Positions 30,641 through 39,696 of a stretch of 64,000 nt of DNA are shown piece by piece. The notes beneath the pieces are model-generated. The model worked only from the letters and a program-made list of their open reading frames with translations, was not told the DNA's origin and ran no database searches. The translations under genes and the position numbers were made by a program. The DNA is taken from positions 42,006-106,005 of the forward strand of contig NZ_WCHR01000002.1 in assembly GCF_008973825.1 (NCBI RefSeq). Reading direction: 5' to 3'. Numbering within the stretch: the stretch's first letter is position 1; each line of letters opens with the position of its first letter. The stretch comes from Gemmobacter serpentinus (GTDB lineage: Bacteria; Pseudomonadota; Alphaproteobacteria; Rhodobacterales; Rhodobacteraceae).

Positions 30641-31098
30641 CGTTTGCGGGGCTTCTGGCGCTGCGTGGGCTTCTTGGGCGGAGCGCGCTTGCGCGCGCAA
30701 GGTCTTGTCTCGGGCTTCCGGCTTTGCCGGAAGCCCTCGGGCGAAGGATTGAGTATTTGGGCAAGCAGCAAAGGGGAGGGCGTTGCGCTTTGAGCGGGAG
30801 ATGGCGGCGGGGCTTGCGGGAGGTGAGGCGTGGGCGAGCGGGTGGAGAATGTCGGTGGTTTTGATGGGCGCGGGGAGTTTGGGAAAGGCGGGGCGGGCGG
30901 CACCGGCGGCGGCTGCGGGCATGAAGCGGTAGCTGCAATGAAAAGGCGGGAGCTGGGAAAAGGCGGGAGCTGGGAAAAGGCGGGGCGCCTGCGCGGAAGG
31001 GTCTGGATGCGCGGGGCCCTTTGCGGTATGGGCTGGCGCAAACCGGCCGCAGGCCCTGCTTGTGTGTGCCCGCCCGGACAGCCTGAAAGGATGCCTGC
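30641..31098. repeat. purS-purQ spacer with palindromic element and 17-bp direct repeats
   Basis: About 460 bases without a convincing gene. It holds a perfect palindrome GGGCTTCCGGC-TTT-GCCGGAAGCCC (30712-30736) followed by GAGTATTTGGGCAAGCAG, one of three related elements in the window, and a tandem repeat AAAAGGCGGGAGCTGGG (30941-30957 and 30958-30974, third partial copy to 30985). A 90-codon frame at 30830-31102 has no protein-like features. The purQ promoter should be in its 3' part. Confidence 0.7.
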
Positions 31099-31767
31099 AT
31101 GAAAGCCGCCGTCGTCACCTTCCCCGGCTCCAACTGCGACCGTGATCTGGCTGTGGCCTTCGAGAAGGCCGGGGCCGAGGTCGTGCGGGTCTGGCACAAG
31201 GACAGCGCATTGCCTGCGGGCGTCGATATCGTGGGCGTGCCGGGCGGCTTTTCCTTTGGCGACTATCTGCGCTGTGGGGCGATTGCGGCGCAGTCGCCGA
31301 TTGCGGCTGCGGTCAAGGCCCATGCCGATCGTGGCGGCTATGTCATCGGCATCTGCAACGGCTTTCAGGTTCTGACCGAGATGCGGCTGCTGCCGGGTGC
31401 GCTGATGCGCAATGCCGGCCTCAAGTTCATCTGCAAGGTGGTGGAGCTGGACGTGGCAACCACCGCATCCGATTTCACCGCGGGCTTCACCCAGGGCCAT
31501 CGCATCCGTGTGCCGGTTGCGCATCATGACGGCAACTATACCGTCGATGCCGAGACCCTGGCGCGGATCGAGGGTGAGGATCGCGTGGCCTTCCGTTATG
31601 CCGCAAATCCCAACGGCTCCATGGCCGATATTGCGGGCCTCCTGTCCGAGAACCGCCGCGTGCTGGGGATGATGCCGCACCCGGAGCGTGTGGTCGAGGA
31701 TCTGCAAGGCGGTGCCGATGGTGCGACCTTGTTCAAGGCGCTGATCGGCAAGATGGCGCTGGCCTGA
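31099..31767 (+). CDS. purQ: FGAM synthase glutaminase subunit PurQ
   Basis: 222 residues, class I glutamine amidotransferase. It releases ammonia from glutamine for PurL. The nucleophile is Cys86 in GICNGFQVL and the catalytic His-Glu pair is in PHPERVVED near the C-terminus. The N-terminus [15 protein letters not shown] is typical. AAAGGA precedes the ATG by 6 bases. purL is not in the window. Confidence 0.96.
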   Translation: MKAAVVTFPGSNCDRDLAVAFEKAGAEVVRVWHKDSALPAGVDIVGVPGGFSFGDYLRCGAIAAQSPIAAAVKAHADRGGYVIGICNGFQVLTEMRLLPGALMRNAGLKFICKVVELDVATTASDFTAGFTQGHRIRVPVAHHDGNYTVDAETLARIEGEDRVAFRYAANPNGSMADIAGLLSENRRVLGMMPHPERVVEDLQGGADGATLFKALIGKMALA

Positions 31768-31816
31768 TCTTGCCGGGCCTTGAGGCCCCTATGGCTGCGC
31801 GCCTAATGTGGGCGCA

Positions 31817-33580
31817 ATGTTGGACAGCATGAACACGCAGGACAAGGACAGTCGCGCGCCGGGCATCACCTGGCGCGTCAAGCTGGTCGTGGTGCTGCTG
31901 ATCGTTCTGGCCGTTGCGGTGGTGCTGGGCACCAATCGCTGGCTGTCGGAGCGCTTTACCGAGGTGACGCGCAACCGGGCCGAGCTGCGGCTGGCGCTTT
32001 ATTCCGGCAATATGATCTCGGAATTGCAGCGGACCTCGGTCGTGCCCTTGTTGTTGGCGCGCGACCCTGAACTGATCGGCGCGTTGGAGCGCAAGGAATA
32101 TTCCACCACCTCGGCGCGGCTGATCTCGTTCCAGGCCGAGATCGGTGCGGCCTCGATCGTGCTGCTGGACCGCGAGGGCCGGGTGGTGGGGGCGACCAAT
32201 CGTCACCAGCTTGGCGAATCGCTGCGCGGGGCCCCGCAATTCATCGATGCGCAGCGGGTGAATGACACCATCTTTACCGTGGCCCCGCGTGAGGCTTTCG
32301 GGTTCGATTTCACCTATTCCCGCGCGATCCGCTCTGACAATCAGGTGGTCGGTGTCATCGTCGTCGCGGTCGATCTGGTGAAATATGAGCGCGCCTGGGC
32401 CGGATTGCAGGATGCGGTTCTGGTCACTGACAGCGAGGGGGTGGTGCTGCTTGCGACCGAGCCGCGCTGGCGCGGCCTGCCGCTGGATCAGGCGCTTCAG
32501 GCCCGCGACGTGCCATCGGCCATCCGGCGCGCCTTGCAGGGGGCGGCCGACTGGGCGCAGGAGCCGCCGGATGCCTATGTCGCGGGCGAAGCGGTGATGA
32601 AAACCGATACCCGCGTGGCCTTTCGCGGTTGGCGCATGATGACCTTCACCGCCTATGATTCGGTGCGCGAGAAGGTGAATGGCGTTCTGGCGCTGGAGAT
32701 CATGGGCTTTGCCATCTTGCTGGCGGTGACCTTCTACATGCTGTCGCGCAGGGCCTGGTCGCAAAGCGTGACATTCCAGCGCGAAAGCGCCGAGCTGCGG
32801 ATGCTGAACGCGCGGCTGCAACGCGAGATTGCCGAGCGCGAAAAGGTGCAGAAGAACCTTGAAGTGGCCGAGCTGACACTGGCGCAATCGTCGAAACTGG
32901 CCGCTTTGGGCGAGATGTCGGCGGCGGTCAGCCATGAGCTGAACCAGCCCCTCGCCGCGATGAAGACCTATCTGGCGGGGGCGCGCCTCTTGTTGCAGCG
33001 CAAGCGCCCGGATGAGGCCCTGTCGTCCTTCCAGCGCATCGACGATCTGATCGACCGGATGGGCGCGATCACAAGGCAGTTGAAATCCTATGCCCGCAAG
33101 GGCGGCGAGGCCTTCGAGCAGGTGGATATGCGCGCCTCGGTCTCCAATGCGCTGGCGATGATGGAGCCGCAGCTGAAGGCGCGCGTCGTGCGCATCATCC
33201 GCAGCGTGCCGCGCCAGCCGGTCATGGTCATGGCCGATCGCATCCGGCTGGAGCAGGTGATCATCAACCTGCTGCGCAATGCGCTGGATGCCACCAAGGA
33301 CAGCCGTGCGCCGCAGATCGACCTGATGCTGTCGGCGGGCGAAACCGCGACGCTGACCGTGCGCGACAATGGCCACGGCATCCGCGAGCTCGAAAACGTG
33401 TTCGAGCCGTTCTACACCACAAAGAAACCCGGTGAGGGGGTGGGCCTTGGCCTTGCCATTTCATCGGGGATCGTCACCGATCTTGGCGGCCGGCTGACCG
33501 CGCGCAACGCGGAAGGCGGGGGGGCTGTATTCGAGGTCCAGCTCCCCATATTGGACGGGCAAGCCAAGGCAGCAGAATGA
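31817..33580 (+). CDS. dctB: DctB-type sensor histidine kinase
   Basis: 587 residues from ATG 31817; GTG 31808 or ATG 31829 are possible starts, and no good ribosome site decides. Membrane helices at about 18-36 and near 297-315 flank a periplasmic double-PAS-like sensor domain of about 260 residues. A coiled coil leads to the H-box AAVSHELNQPLAAMK with His373, then NLLRNALDAT (N box), DNGHGI and GLGLAIS (G boxes). In rhizobia DctB senses C4-dicarboxylates and drives DctD. No dctPQM or dctA transporter genes lie here, so the signal is inferred. Confidence 0.82.
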   Translation: MLDSMNTQDKDSRAPGITWRVKLVVVLLIVLAVAVVLGTNRWLSERFTEVTRNRAELRLALYSGNMISELQRTSVVPLLLARDPELIGALERKEYSTTSARLISFQAEIGAASIVLLDREGRVVGATNRHQLGESLRGAPQFIDAQRVNDTIFTVAPREAFGFDFTYSRAIRSDNQVVGVIVVAVDLVKYERAWAGLQDAVLVTDSEGVVLLATEPRWRGLPLDQALQARDVPSAIRRALQGAADWAQEPPDAYVAGEAVMKTDTRVAFRGWRMMTFTAYDSVREKVNGVLALEIMGFAILLAVTFYMLSRRAWSQSVTFQRESAELRMLNARLQREIAEREKVQKNLEVAELTLAQSSKLAALGEMSAAVSHELNQPLAAMKTYLAGARLLLQRKRPDEALSSFQRIDDLIDRMGAITRQLKSYARKGGEAFEQVDMRASVSNALAMMEPQLKARVVRIIRSVPRQPVMVMADRIRLEQVIINLLRNALDATKDSRAPQIDLMLSAGETATLTVRDNGHGIRELENVFEPFYTTKKPGEGVGLGLAISSGIVTDLGGRLTARNAEGGGAVFEVQLPILDGQAKAAE

Positions 33581-33587
33581 GGACCAT

Positions 33588-34913
33588 ATGGCCCGAGCTA
33601 TGAAAGTCGCCATCGTCGATGACGAGGCCGATATGCGGCAATCGATCAGCCAGTGGCTGGCCCTTTCGGGATTTGACACCGAAACCTATGGCAGCGCCGA
33701 AGAGGCGCTTGGGGCCATTGGCCCGGATTTCCCGGGTGCCATTGTCAGCGATATCCGGATGCCGGGCATGGATGGCATGGCCTTCCTGAAGCGGCTGATG
33801 GGCATGGACAGCTCGCTGCCCGTCATCATGATCACCGGCCACGGCGATGTGCCGATGGCGGTAGAGGCGATGCGGCTGGGGGCCTTTGATTTTCTGGAAA
33901 AGCCGTTCAACCCCGATCGCATGACCGAACTGGCCAAGCGCGCGACGCAGAACCGCCGCATGACGCTCGACAACCGGGCGCTACGCAAGGAGCTGTCGGA
34001 TGGCTCCACCATCATGAAAAAGCTGATCGGCGCGAGCCCCGCGATGGAGCGGCTGCGTGAGGATATCCTTGATCTGGGGCAGGCCGACAGCCATGTGCTG
34101 ATCGATGGTGAGACCGGCACCGGCAAGACGCTGGTGGCCCATGCCTTGCACGCCGTGGGGCCGCGGGCATCGAAGAAGTTCGTGACGGTATCCTGCGCGG
34201 CCTGGTCCGAGGATCAGTTGGCGGCCAAGCTGTTCGGCCCGTCGGAAGATGGTGTGCCGCTGATCGAGGAAGCGCGTGGTGGCACGCTGTGCCTTGAGGA
34301 TATCGAGGCGCTGAGCCATCCGCTGCAATCGCGGCTGCTGACCGTGATCAACGAGCAGGGCACCCCGCCCGAGACGCGGATCATCGCGATCTGCAACGAA
34401 CATGCGCCCGACAAGACGCTGGAAGATATCCTGCGCTCGGATCTCTATTATCGCCTTGGTGCCATGACCATCGTGCTGCCGCCCTTGCGGCTGCGCGGCG
34501 AGGATATCCTGACGCTGTTCACCCGGCTGTCGGAACAGTTCGCCGAGGAATATGGCTGCGATGCGCCGGCGCTGACCGCGCAGGAGGCGGCGCAGCTGTT
34601 GCAAGCGCCGTGGCCGGGCAATGTGCGCCAGCTGGTGAATATTGCCGAACGCGCTGTGTTGCAAAACCGCCGGGGGTCGGGCTCCATCGCGTCGCTGCTG
34701 ATGGCGGATAACGAGGCCTCGGGGCCGGCACTGACCACCGAGGGCAAGCCGCTGAAGGATTATGTCGACGCGTTCGAGCGGATGCTGATCGACAATACGA
34801 TGCGCCGCCACAAGGGCAGTATCGTCGCGGTGATGGAAGAATTGTGCCTGCCGCGGCGCACCCTGAACGAGAAAATGGCGAAATACGGCTTGTCGCGCGG
34901 CGATTATACCTGA
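33588..34913 (+). CDS. dctD: DctD-type response regulator lacking the GAFTGA loop
   Basis: 441 residues: receiver domain with phosphoacceptor Asp55 (VSDIRMPG), a linker, an AAA+ domain with Walker A GETGTGKT (174-181), and a Fis-type helix-turn-helix at the C-terminus. The sigma54-contact loop is missing: between LFG (215-217) and GGTL (231-234) there are 13 residues without GAFTGA, where about 22 are usual. Walker B reads CLEDI instead of LDEI. It therefore probably does not activate sigma54 promoters in the classical way. Eight bases after dctB and surely its partner. Confidence 0.85.
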   Translation: MARAMKVAIVDDEADMRQSISQWLALSGFDTETYGSAEEALGAIGPDFPGAIVSDIRMPGMDGMAFLKRLMGMDSSLPVIMITGHGDVPMAVEAMRLGAFDFLEKPFNPDRMTELAKRATQNRRMTLDNRALRKELSDGSTIMKKLIGASPAMERLREDILDLGQADSHVLIDGETGTGKTLVAHALHAVGPRASKKFVTVSCAAWSEDQLAAKLFGPSEDGVPLIEEARGGTLCLEDIEALSHPLQSRLLTVINEQGTPPETRIIAICNEHAPDKTLEDILRSDLYYRLGAMTIVLPPLRLRGEDILTLFTRLSEQFAEEYGCDAPALTAQEAAQLLQAPWPGNVRQLVNIAERAVLQNRRGSGSIASLLMADNEASGPALTTEGKPLKDYVDAFERMLIDNTMRRHKGSIVAVMEELCLPRRTLNEKMAKYGLSRGDYT

Positions 34914-34923
34914 GCGCGGCCGG

Positions 34924-35835
34924 ATGCGCAGCCTTGCCGCCCTTGGCCTGATCGCGCTTGGCATCGGCCTGCTGCCGCAGGCGGCGCGGGCGGAATGTCT
35001 GGGGCAGGGCTGTTATGACGGGCTGATCTGGGCGCTGCTGTCGCTTGCGGCTTACGGTGCCTTGTTGCTTGTGGTGATCGTGCTGGCGATCCTGCGCAAA
35101 TGGCGGGTTCTTGGCCGGATGCTGCTGGTTGTGCTGGTTCTGGCGGTCGGTGTGCCCTTGCTGTCGCAGGGCTGGCAGGCGGTGCAGCTGTGGCGGATGG
35201 AGCGGCATGAGGTGACGGGCACGCCGCCCGCGCTGGACAGCCGCAAGGTGCTGATGATCGCGCCGCGCAATTGCAGCTATCACGCCTGCGAGGCGGTGCT
35301 GCGCGGGGCCTGGGAGGCGGGTGCGCTGGTGCTGCCCGCAGACGCGCTTTCGGGCTTGGATCTGACAGAATCGCTGGATCTGCGCCAATTGCCGTTGGAA
35401 CGTTGGTGGCATCCGCAAGCCAACCCCTCCAGCGAAATGGTGCAAAAGTTGCTGACGCAGGCGGAGCGCGCAGAGGTTACCACTGTGGATTATCTGGTGA
35501 TTGCGGCCGCCCCCTATTACCTGTCCGAACCCGGCGTGGTAGAGGCCGCCTTGCGGGACAATCCGTCGCTGTCGGGGATTGGAGGCGGCACCGTGGTCAA
35601 GCTGGGCCTTGCCCCACTCGCCACGCCGGGGCAGCTTTCGCTGCGCGATCTGCGTTTTGACATCCTGGATCTTTGGGCCGCGGGGCAGGCGCTTGGATTG
35701 CCGCTGGCCGCAGGGAACTGGCAATCAGCCGATAACACCATGCCCGAGGAAATGTGGGATCGCGCGGCGCGCGCAATCTGCCCGGCATCACTGGATGGGG
35801 CGCTGGACTACAACTGCTCCGAGGCGCTGCGCTAA
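34924..35835 (+). CDS. Membrane protein of unknown function downstream of dctD
   Basis: 303 residues that I do not recognise. An N-terminal signal-like helix ending AARAEC is followed by two close membrane helices (about 35-58 and 66-82), then a globular domain of about 200 residues with RNCSYHACEAVLRGAW and a C-terminal DYNCSEALR. It starts 10 bases after dctD with little space for a promoter, so it may be part of the dctBD transcript. Four cysteines in the soluble part hint at an extracytoplasmic location. Confidence 0.65.
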   Translation: MRSLAALGLIALGIGLLPQAARAECLGQGCYDGLIWALLSLAAYGALLLVVIVLAILRKWRVLGRMLLVVLVLAVGVPLLSQGWQAVQLWRMERHEVTGTPPALDSRKVLMIAPRNCSYHACEAVLRGAWEAGALVLPADALSGLDLTESLDLRQLPLERWWHPQANPSSEMVQKLLTQAERAEVTTVDYLVIAAAPYYLSEPGVVEAALRDNPSLSGIGGGTVVKLGLAPLATPGQLSLRDLRFDILDLWAAGQALGLPLAAGNWQSADNTMPEEMWDRAARAICPASLDGALDYNCSEALR

Positions 35836-36318
35836 GCCCCCGACATGCCCGCAAGGGTTGCATGGGGTCCGCGAAAATTTGCCATTGTGTTTTGGCGCGG
35901 GCTGCCCTTATTGTCATGGAACGTGGGTTTTCCTGACATAAATCGGGCCACGTCCTCAATTTCGCTGCGGGTTTCGCGGTTCGGGCCACAGGTCCGAAAG
36001 CGGCTTTCCGCGCAGATCGACAGGCCGAAAGGCCAGAATTTTGCCGCCCCGGCCTGTGCCAGTTTGGTCTGTGCCGGGGTGCCATATCGAAAGCGGTGCG
36101 CAAGCACCCGTGAATAGTGGTGCGCAAGCGCCCGGGAACAAGAAACGCGATGATGCGTGCGAGAGATGACCTGAGGAAGAACGGGGTGCCCATGGGCCGC
36201 CTCGCCCCTTGTGCATCGCGCCATCACGCCCAAACAAGCCGCCATCCGTCCGATCCATCCTCTGCGGAGGCTCCGCCGGGACTTGTCCCGACAGCCTCAC
36301 CGGGAGGAGGGGCGGGCC
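35836..36318 (+). promoter_or_regulatory. rne upstream region / probable long 5' UTR
   Basis: 483 bases without a gene before RNase E. AT-richer sequence near 35875-35945 is the likeliest promoter area. Two tandem hairpins with GCAA (GNRA) tetraloops lie at 36095-36108 and 36119-36132. In E. coli the rne 5' UTR folds into hairpins through which RNase E limits its own mRNA; a similar arrangement is plausible here but inferred. A minus-strand frame across this region looks like a shadow. Confidence 0.5.
36095..36132 (+). ncRNA. Tandem GNRA-tetraloop hairpins in the rne leader
   Basis: GGTGC-GCAA-GCACC (36095-36108) and, 24 bases later, GGTGC-GCAA-GCGCC (36119-36132). The second stem keeps pairing through a U-G wobble where the first has U-A. 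The two copies share an 11-base identical core. This is a structural motif seen directly; its role in rne autoregulation is inferred. Confidence 0.5.
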
Positions 36319-39225
36319 ATGGCGCAATGGAACATCATGGCAAAGAAAATGCTCATCGACGCCACCCACCCGGAAGAGACACGGGTCGTTGTGGTGGACG
36401 GCAACAAGGTCGAGGAATTCGACTTTGAGACAGTAAACAAGCGGCAATTGCAGGGAAATATCTACCTCGCGAAAGTCACGCGGGTAGAGCCGTCGCTGCA
36501 GGCGGCCTTTGTGGATTACGGCGGCAATCGCCACGGCTTCCTCGCCTTCGCGGAAATCCATCCCGATTATTACCAGATCCCGGTCGCGGACCGTAAGGCG
36601 CTGCTGGAAGAAGAGCGTGCCTTGGCGCGCGCCGAGGAAGAGGAAGAGAACCGCCCCCGTCGCAATGGGCCGCGCAATGACCGTGGCCCGCGCCCGGCAC
36701 AGCCCGCGAAGATCGAGGATGCGGTGATCGTCGGTGACGCGCCCGCATCTGATGTGGTGGCCGAAGATGCGGCCTCATCGGCTGTCGAGATATCGGCTGT
36801 CGAGACGGCAGCGTCGGTCGAGGCCATGCCGGTTGATCCGGTGTCGCGCATTGGTGGCATGGATGTCATCGACCTGAGCGACGATGCCGAGGTTGAGGCG
36901 GTGGCGGATATCGCAGCAGCGCCCGCCGTTGCAGCCGCCCATGATGACCGCAGCACCGAAGACCGTGCGGAGGCCCGGCCTTACAAGGCGCTCGATCATG
37001 CCGCCGATATCGATGAGGAAATCGAATCGATTGCGGAAGAGGACGTCGCCGAAGAGATCCGCGCCCCGCGCAAGCCGCGTGCCCGCCGCTACAAGATCCA
37101 GGAAGTGGTGAAGGTGCGCCAGATCATGCTGGTGCAGGTGGTGAAGGAAGAGCGCGGCAACAAGGGGGCGGCGCTGACCACCTATCTGTCGCTGGCGGGC
37201 CGCTACTGCGTGCTGATGCCCAACACCGCGCGCGGTGGCGGCATTTCGCGCAAGATCACCCAGGCTGCGGATCGCAAGAAGCTGAAAGAGATCGCGGGCG
37301 AAATGGAGGTGCCGGAAGGCGCGGGCCTCATCATCCGCACGGCAGGTGCCAAACGCACCAAGCAAGAGATCCAGCGCGATTACGAATACCTCATGCGGCT
37401 CTGGGAAGAGATCCGCGAACTCACGCTGAAATCCATCGCGCCTGCGCCGATCTATGAAGAGGGCAACCTGATCAAGCGCGCGATCCGCGACCTGCACAAC
37501 CGCGAGATCGACGAGATCCTTGTGGAAGGCGAGGCGGGCTACCGCACCGCCAAGGATTTCATGCGCATGATCATGCCGACGCAATCGCGTGTCGTGCAGC
37601 GCTACAATGGCGATACGCCGCTCTTTGCCCGCCATCAGGTGGAAAGCTACCTCTCGGGCATGTTCAACCCGACCGTGCAGCTGAAATCGGGCGGCTATAT
37701 CGTGATCGGTGTCACCGAGGCGCTGGTGGCGATCGACGTGAACTCTGGCCGGGCCACCAAGGAAGGCTCGATCGAGGATACCGCGCTCAAAACCAACCTG
37801 GAGGCCGCCGAGGAAGTGGCTCGCCAGCTGCGTCTGCGCGACCTCGCCGGTCTGATCGTCATCGACTTCATCGACATGGAAGAGCGTCGCAACAACGCCG
37901 CTGTCGAGAAGCGTCTGAAAGATAAGCTGAAAACCGACCGCGCGCGCATTCAGGTCGGCCGTATCTCGGGCTTTGGCCTGATGGAGATGTCGCGCCAGCG
38001 TCTGCGCCCGGGGATGCTCGAATCCACCACGCAGCCCTGCGCCCATTGCCATGGCACCGGCTTGATCCGTTCGGATGACAGTCTTGCGCTGACCATCCTG
38101 CGCGCGCTGGAAGAAGAGGGCACCCGCAAGCGCAGCAAGGAAGTGCTGCTGAAGGCGCCGGTCGCGGTGATCAACTATCTGATCAACCACAAGCGCGAGC
38201 ATATCGCGCTGATCGAGGCACGTTACGGCATGGCCGTGCGGATGGAGGCCGATGCGCATCTGGTCTCGCCCGATTACAGCATCGAGAAGTTCAAGACCGC
38301 GATCCGCGTGGTGCCGGAACCGACGGCTGCGATTTCCGGCTCGGCCGCGTTCATGGGCGCCGAGATCGAGGAAGACGAAGACGATCTGATCGAGGCCGAA
38401 CTCGACACCGAAGAAGATGCCGAGGATGAGGGCGAGGAGTCTGAGGGCGGCGAGGCCGGTTCGGGCAATGGCAATGGCAGCAAGAAAAAGCGCCGTCGCC
38501 GTCCGCGCCGTCGGGGTGGCAAGTCGAAGGAATTCGGCGAGAATGGCAGCTCGGACGATGAGGGCGAAGGTGTCCCTGACGATGCCGAAGGGGCCGCTGA
38601 CGCGGCTGCGCCGCTGGCCGAAACCGCTGTGACCGAGGTTGCCATTGTGGCCCAAGTCACCGAGGTCGCGGTCGAGGCGGCGGCAGATGCTGGCCCCGAG
38701 GCCGCAGCGGAGGCCAAGCCTGCCAAGGCCAAGTCCGGCTCCAGCCGCAGCAAGTCCGGCGCTGCGTCGAAATCTGCGGCCAGCAAGGCGAAAGCTGCCG
38801 AGGCCGGGACGGCTGAGGCCGATGCCACAACAGGTGGGGCTGCGGATGGCGAAGAGGGGACGGCAGAAAAGCCGAAATCCAGTCGCGCGCGCAGCAGCAG
38901 CGCCAAGACCGCAGCGGGCAAAGCCAAGGCCGAAGGGGATAAGCCCGAGGGGGCCAAGATCAAGGCCCCGGCCAAATCTTCGTCCCGCGCCAAGGCCAAG
39001 CCTGCGGCGGCCGCGCCTGCCGCGACGGGACCCGCGACCGCCGAACCTGTCGCCGATGTGCCTGAAGCGCCGGTTGATGCCGTTGTGACGGAAGCTGCAC
39101 CTGTGGCCGAACAGCCGGTGCTGCAAGCCGATCCGGGCCTGACGCCGGTGGCCGAGACGGTCCGCCCGGATCCTGCCGAGGACGCCGCCCCGAAAGAGCG
39201 CCGCAAGGGGTGGTGGTCGCGCTAA
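36319..39225 (+). CDS. rne: Ribonuclease E
   Basis: 968 residues from ATG 36319, preceded by GGAGGAGG; ATG 36337 (MAKKMLID) is the alternative. The S1 domain (about 40-95 and 256-330) is split by an acidic insert of about 160 residues. The catalytic DNase-I-like part has VAIDVNSGRAT and IVIDFIDM with the two magnesium aspartates, then the Zn-link CAHCHGTG. The C-terminal 260 residues are disordered, with a basic RNA-binding patch (KKKRRRRPRRRGG) and Ala/Lys-rich repeats, ending RRKGWWSR. It is the endonuclease of bulk mRNA decay and degradosome assembly. Confidence 0.97.
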   Translation: MAQWNIMAKKMLIDATHPEETRVVVVDGNKVEEFDFETVNKRQLQGNIYLAKVTRVEPSLQAAFVDYGGNRHGFLAFAEIHPDYYQIPVADRKALLEEERALARAEEEEENRPRRNGPRNDRGPRPAQPAKIEDAVIVGDAPASDVVAEDAASSAVEISAVETAASVEAMPVDPVSRIGGMDVIDLSDDAEVEAVADIAAAPAVAAAHDDRSTEDRAEARPYKALDHAADIDEEIESIAEEDVAEEIRAPRKPRARRYKIQEVVKVRQIMLVQVVKEERGNKGAALTTYLSLAGRYCVLMPNTARGGGISRKITQAADRKKLKEIAGEMEVPEGAGLIIRTAGAKRTKQEIQRDYEYLMRLWEEIRELTLKSIAPAPIYEEGNLIKRAIRDLHNREIDEILVEGEAGYRTAKDFMRMIMPTQSRVVQRYNGDTPLFARHQVESYLSGMFNPTVQLKSGGYIVIGVTEALVAIDVNSGRATKEGSIEDTALKTNLEAAEEVARQLRLRDLAGLIVIDFIDMEERRNNAAVEKRLKDKLKTDRARIQVGRISGFGLMEMSRQRLRPGMLESTTQPCAHCHGTGLIRSDDSLALTILRALEEEGTRKRSKEVLLKAPVAVINYLINHKREHIALIEARYGMAVRMEADAHLVSPDYSIEKFKTAIRVVPEPTAAISGSAAFMGAEIEEDEDDLIEAELDTEEDAEDEGEESEGGEAGSGNGNGSKKKRRRRPRRRGGKSKEFGENGSSDDEGEGVPDDAEGAADAAAPLAETAVTEVAIVAQVTEVAVEAAADAGPEAAAEAKPAKAKSGSSRSKSGAASKSAASKAKAAEAGTAEADATTGGAADGEEGTAEKPKSSRARSSSAKTAAGKAKAEGDKPEGAKIKAPAKSSSRAKAKPAAAAPAATGPATAEPVADVPEAPVDAVVTEAAPVAEQPVLQADPGLTPVAETVRPDPAEDAAPKERRKGWWSR

Positions 39226-39250
39226 GACGCTGACACCTGCCAGAGACATG

Positions 39251-39281
39251 AAAAACGCCGGGCGATTTGCCCGGCGTTTTT
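39251..39281 (+). terminator. Intrinsic terminator after rne
   Basis: AAAAACGCCGGGC-GATTT-GCCCGGCGTTTTT, a 13-bp stem with flanking A and T runs, 25 bases past rne. Symmetric, so it may also end the convergent TusA-like transcript. Confidence 0.92.
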
Positions 39282-39321
39282 GTTCTGCCTCATCTGATCT
39301 GGCGAACCGTCGGGCCAGGCC

Positions 39322-39582
39322 TCAACTTGCCGCTTGATCTTCCACATCCAGCCTTGCGCCGCGGCGCAGGAAATGCGCGGTGGTGCCGTCAAAGGCCTTT
39401 GCCCCCAGATAGTCATGCCCGGTCTGGGCGCAGAAATGCGGCAGATCGATCGCGGCCATGGCATCGGTTGCCCGCAGCCGCAGCACCTGACCGGGGGCCA
39501 TGGCGATCAACCGTTTGCGCGCGCGCAAGACCGGCAGCGGGCACAAAAGCCCCTCGCAATCCAGATCCACATCATAATCCAT
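39322..39582 (-). CDS. TusA-like sulfurtransferase (SirA/YedF family)
   Basis: 86 residues from the ATG at 39582 (MDYDVDLDCEGLLCPLP); an upstream ATG at 39600 would add six residues. The TusA-family signature is the active-site Cys in GLLCPLPVLRARK (CPxP), followed by the two-helix, four-strand small fold. Such proteins carry persulfide sulfur, for example for tRNA 2-thiolation or molybdenum cofactor delivery. It lies between rne and ccdA on the other strand, with no sulfur gene beside it, so the pathway is open. Confidence 0.82.
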   Translation of the reverse strand: MDYDVDLDCEGLLCPLPVLRARKRLIAMAPGQVLRLRATDAMAAIDLPHFCAQTGHDYLGAKAFDGTTAHFLRRGARLDVEDQAAS

Positions 39583-39696
39583 GCGCCCTGATACGCCCAT
39601 TCCCGCCCACGGGGAAGTGACAGAACGTCCCGGTGACGGGGCAGGGTGCTTGCGCTATGAGGGGAAAACAACCGTCAAGAGACCTAAGCACTGGGC

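Noticed and set aside
30830..31102. 90-codon frame in the purS-purQ spacer
   Set aside because: Gly/Arg-rich, built from the 17-bp DNA repeat, overlaps the purQ start and resembles no protein.
35911..35943. TTGTCA with a downstream CATAAA as the rne promoter
   Set aside because: The spacing to an acceptable -10 is 20 bases; too weak to annotate as a promoter.
35956..36561. Minus-strand frame with repeated GACAPL in the rne leader
   Set aside because: The peptide repeat is only the translation of the two GNRA hairpins; the frame continues antisense into rne and has no ribosome site.
36775..39249. 824-codon open frame antisense to rne
   Set aside because: Covers the RNase E catalytic and tail regions in reverse; composition follows rne codon structure and no domain is recognisable.
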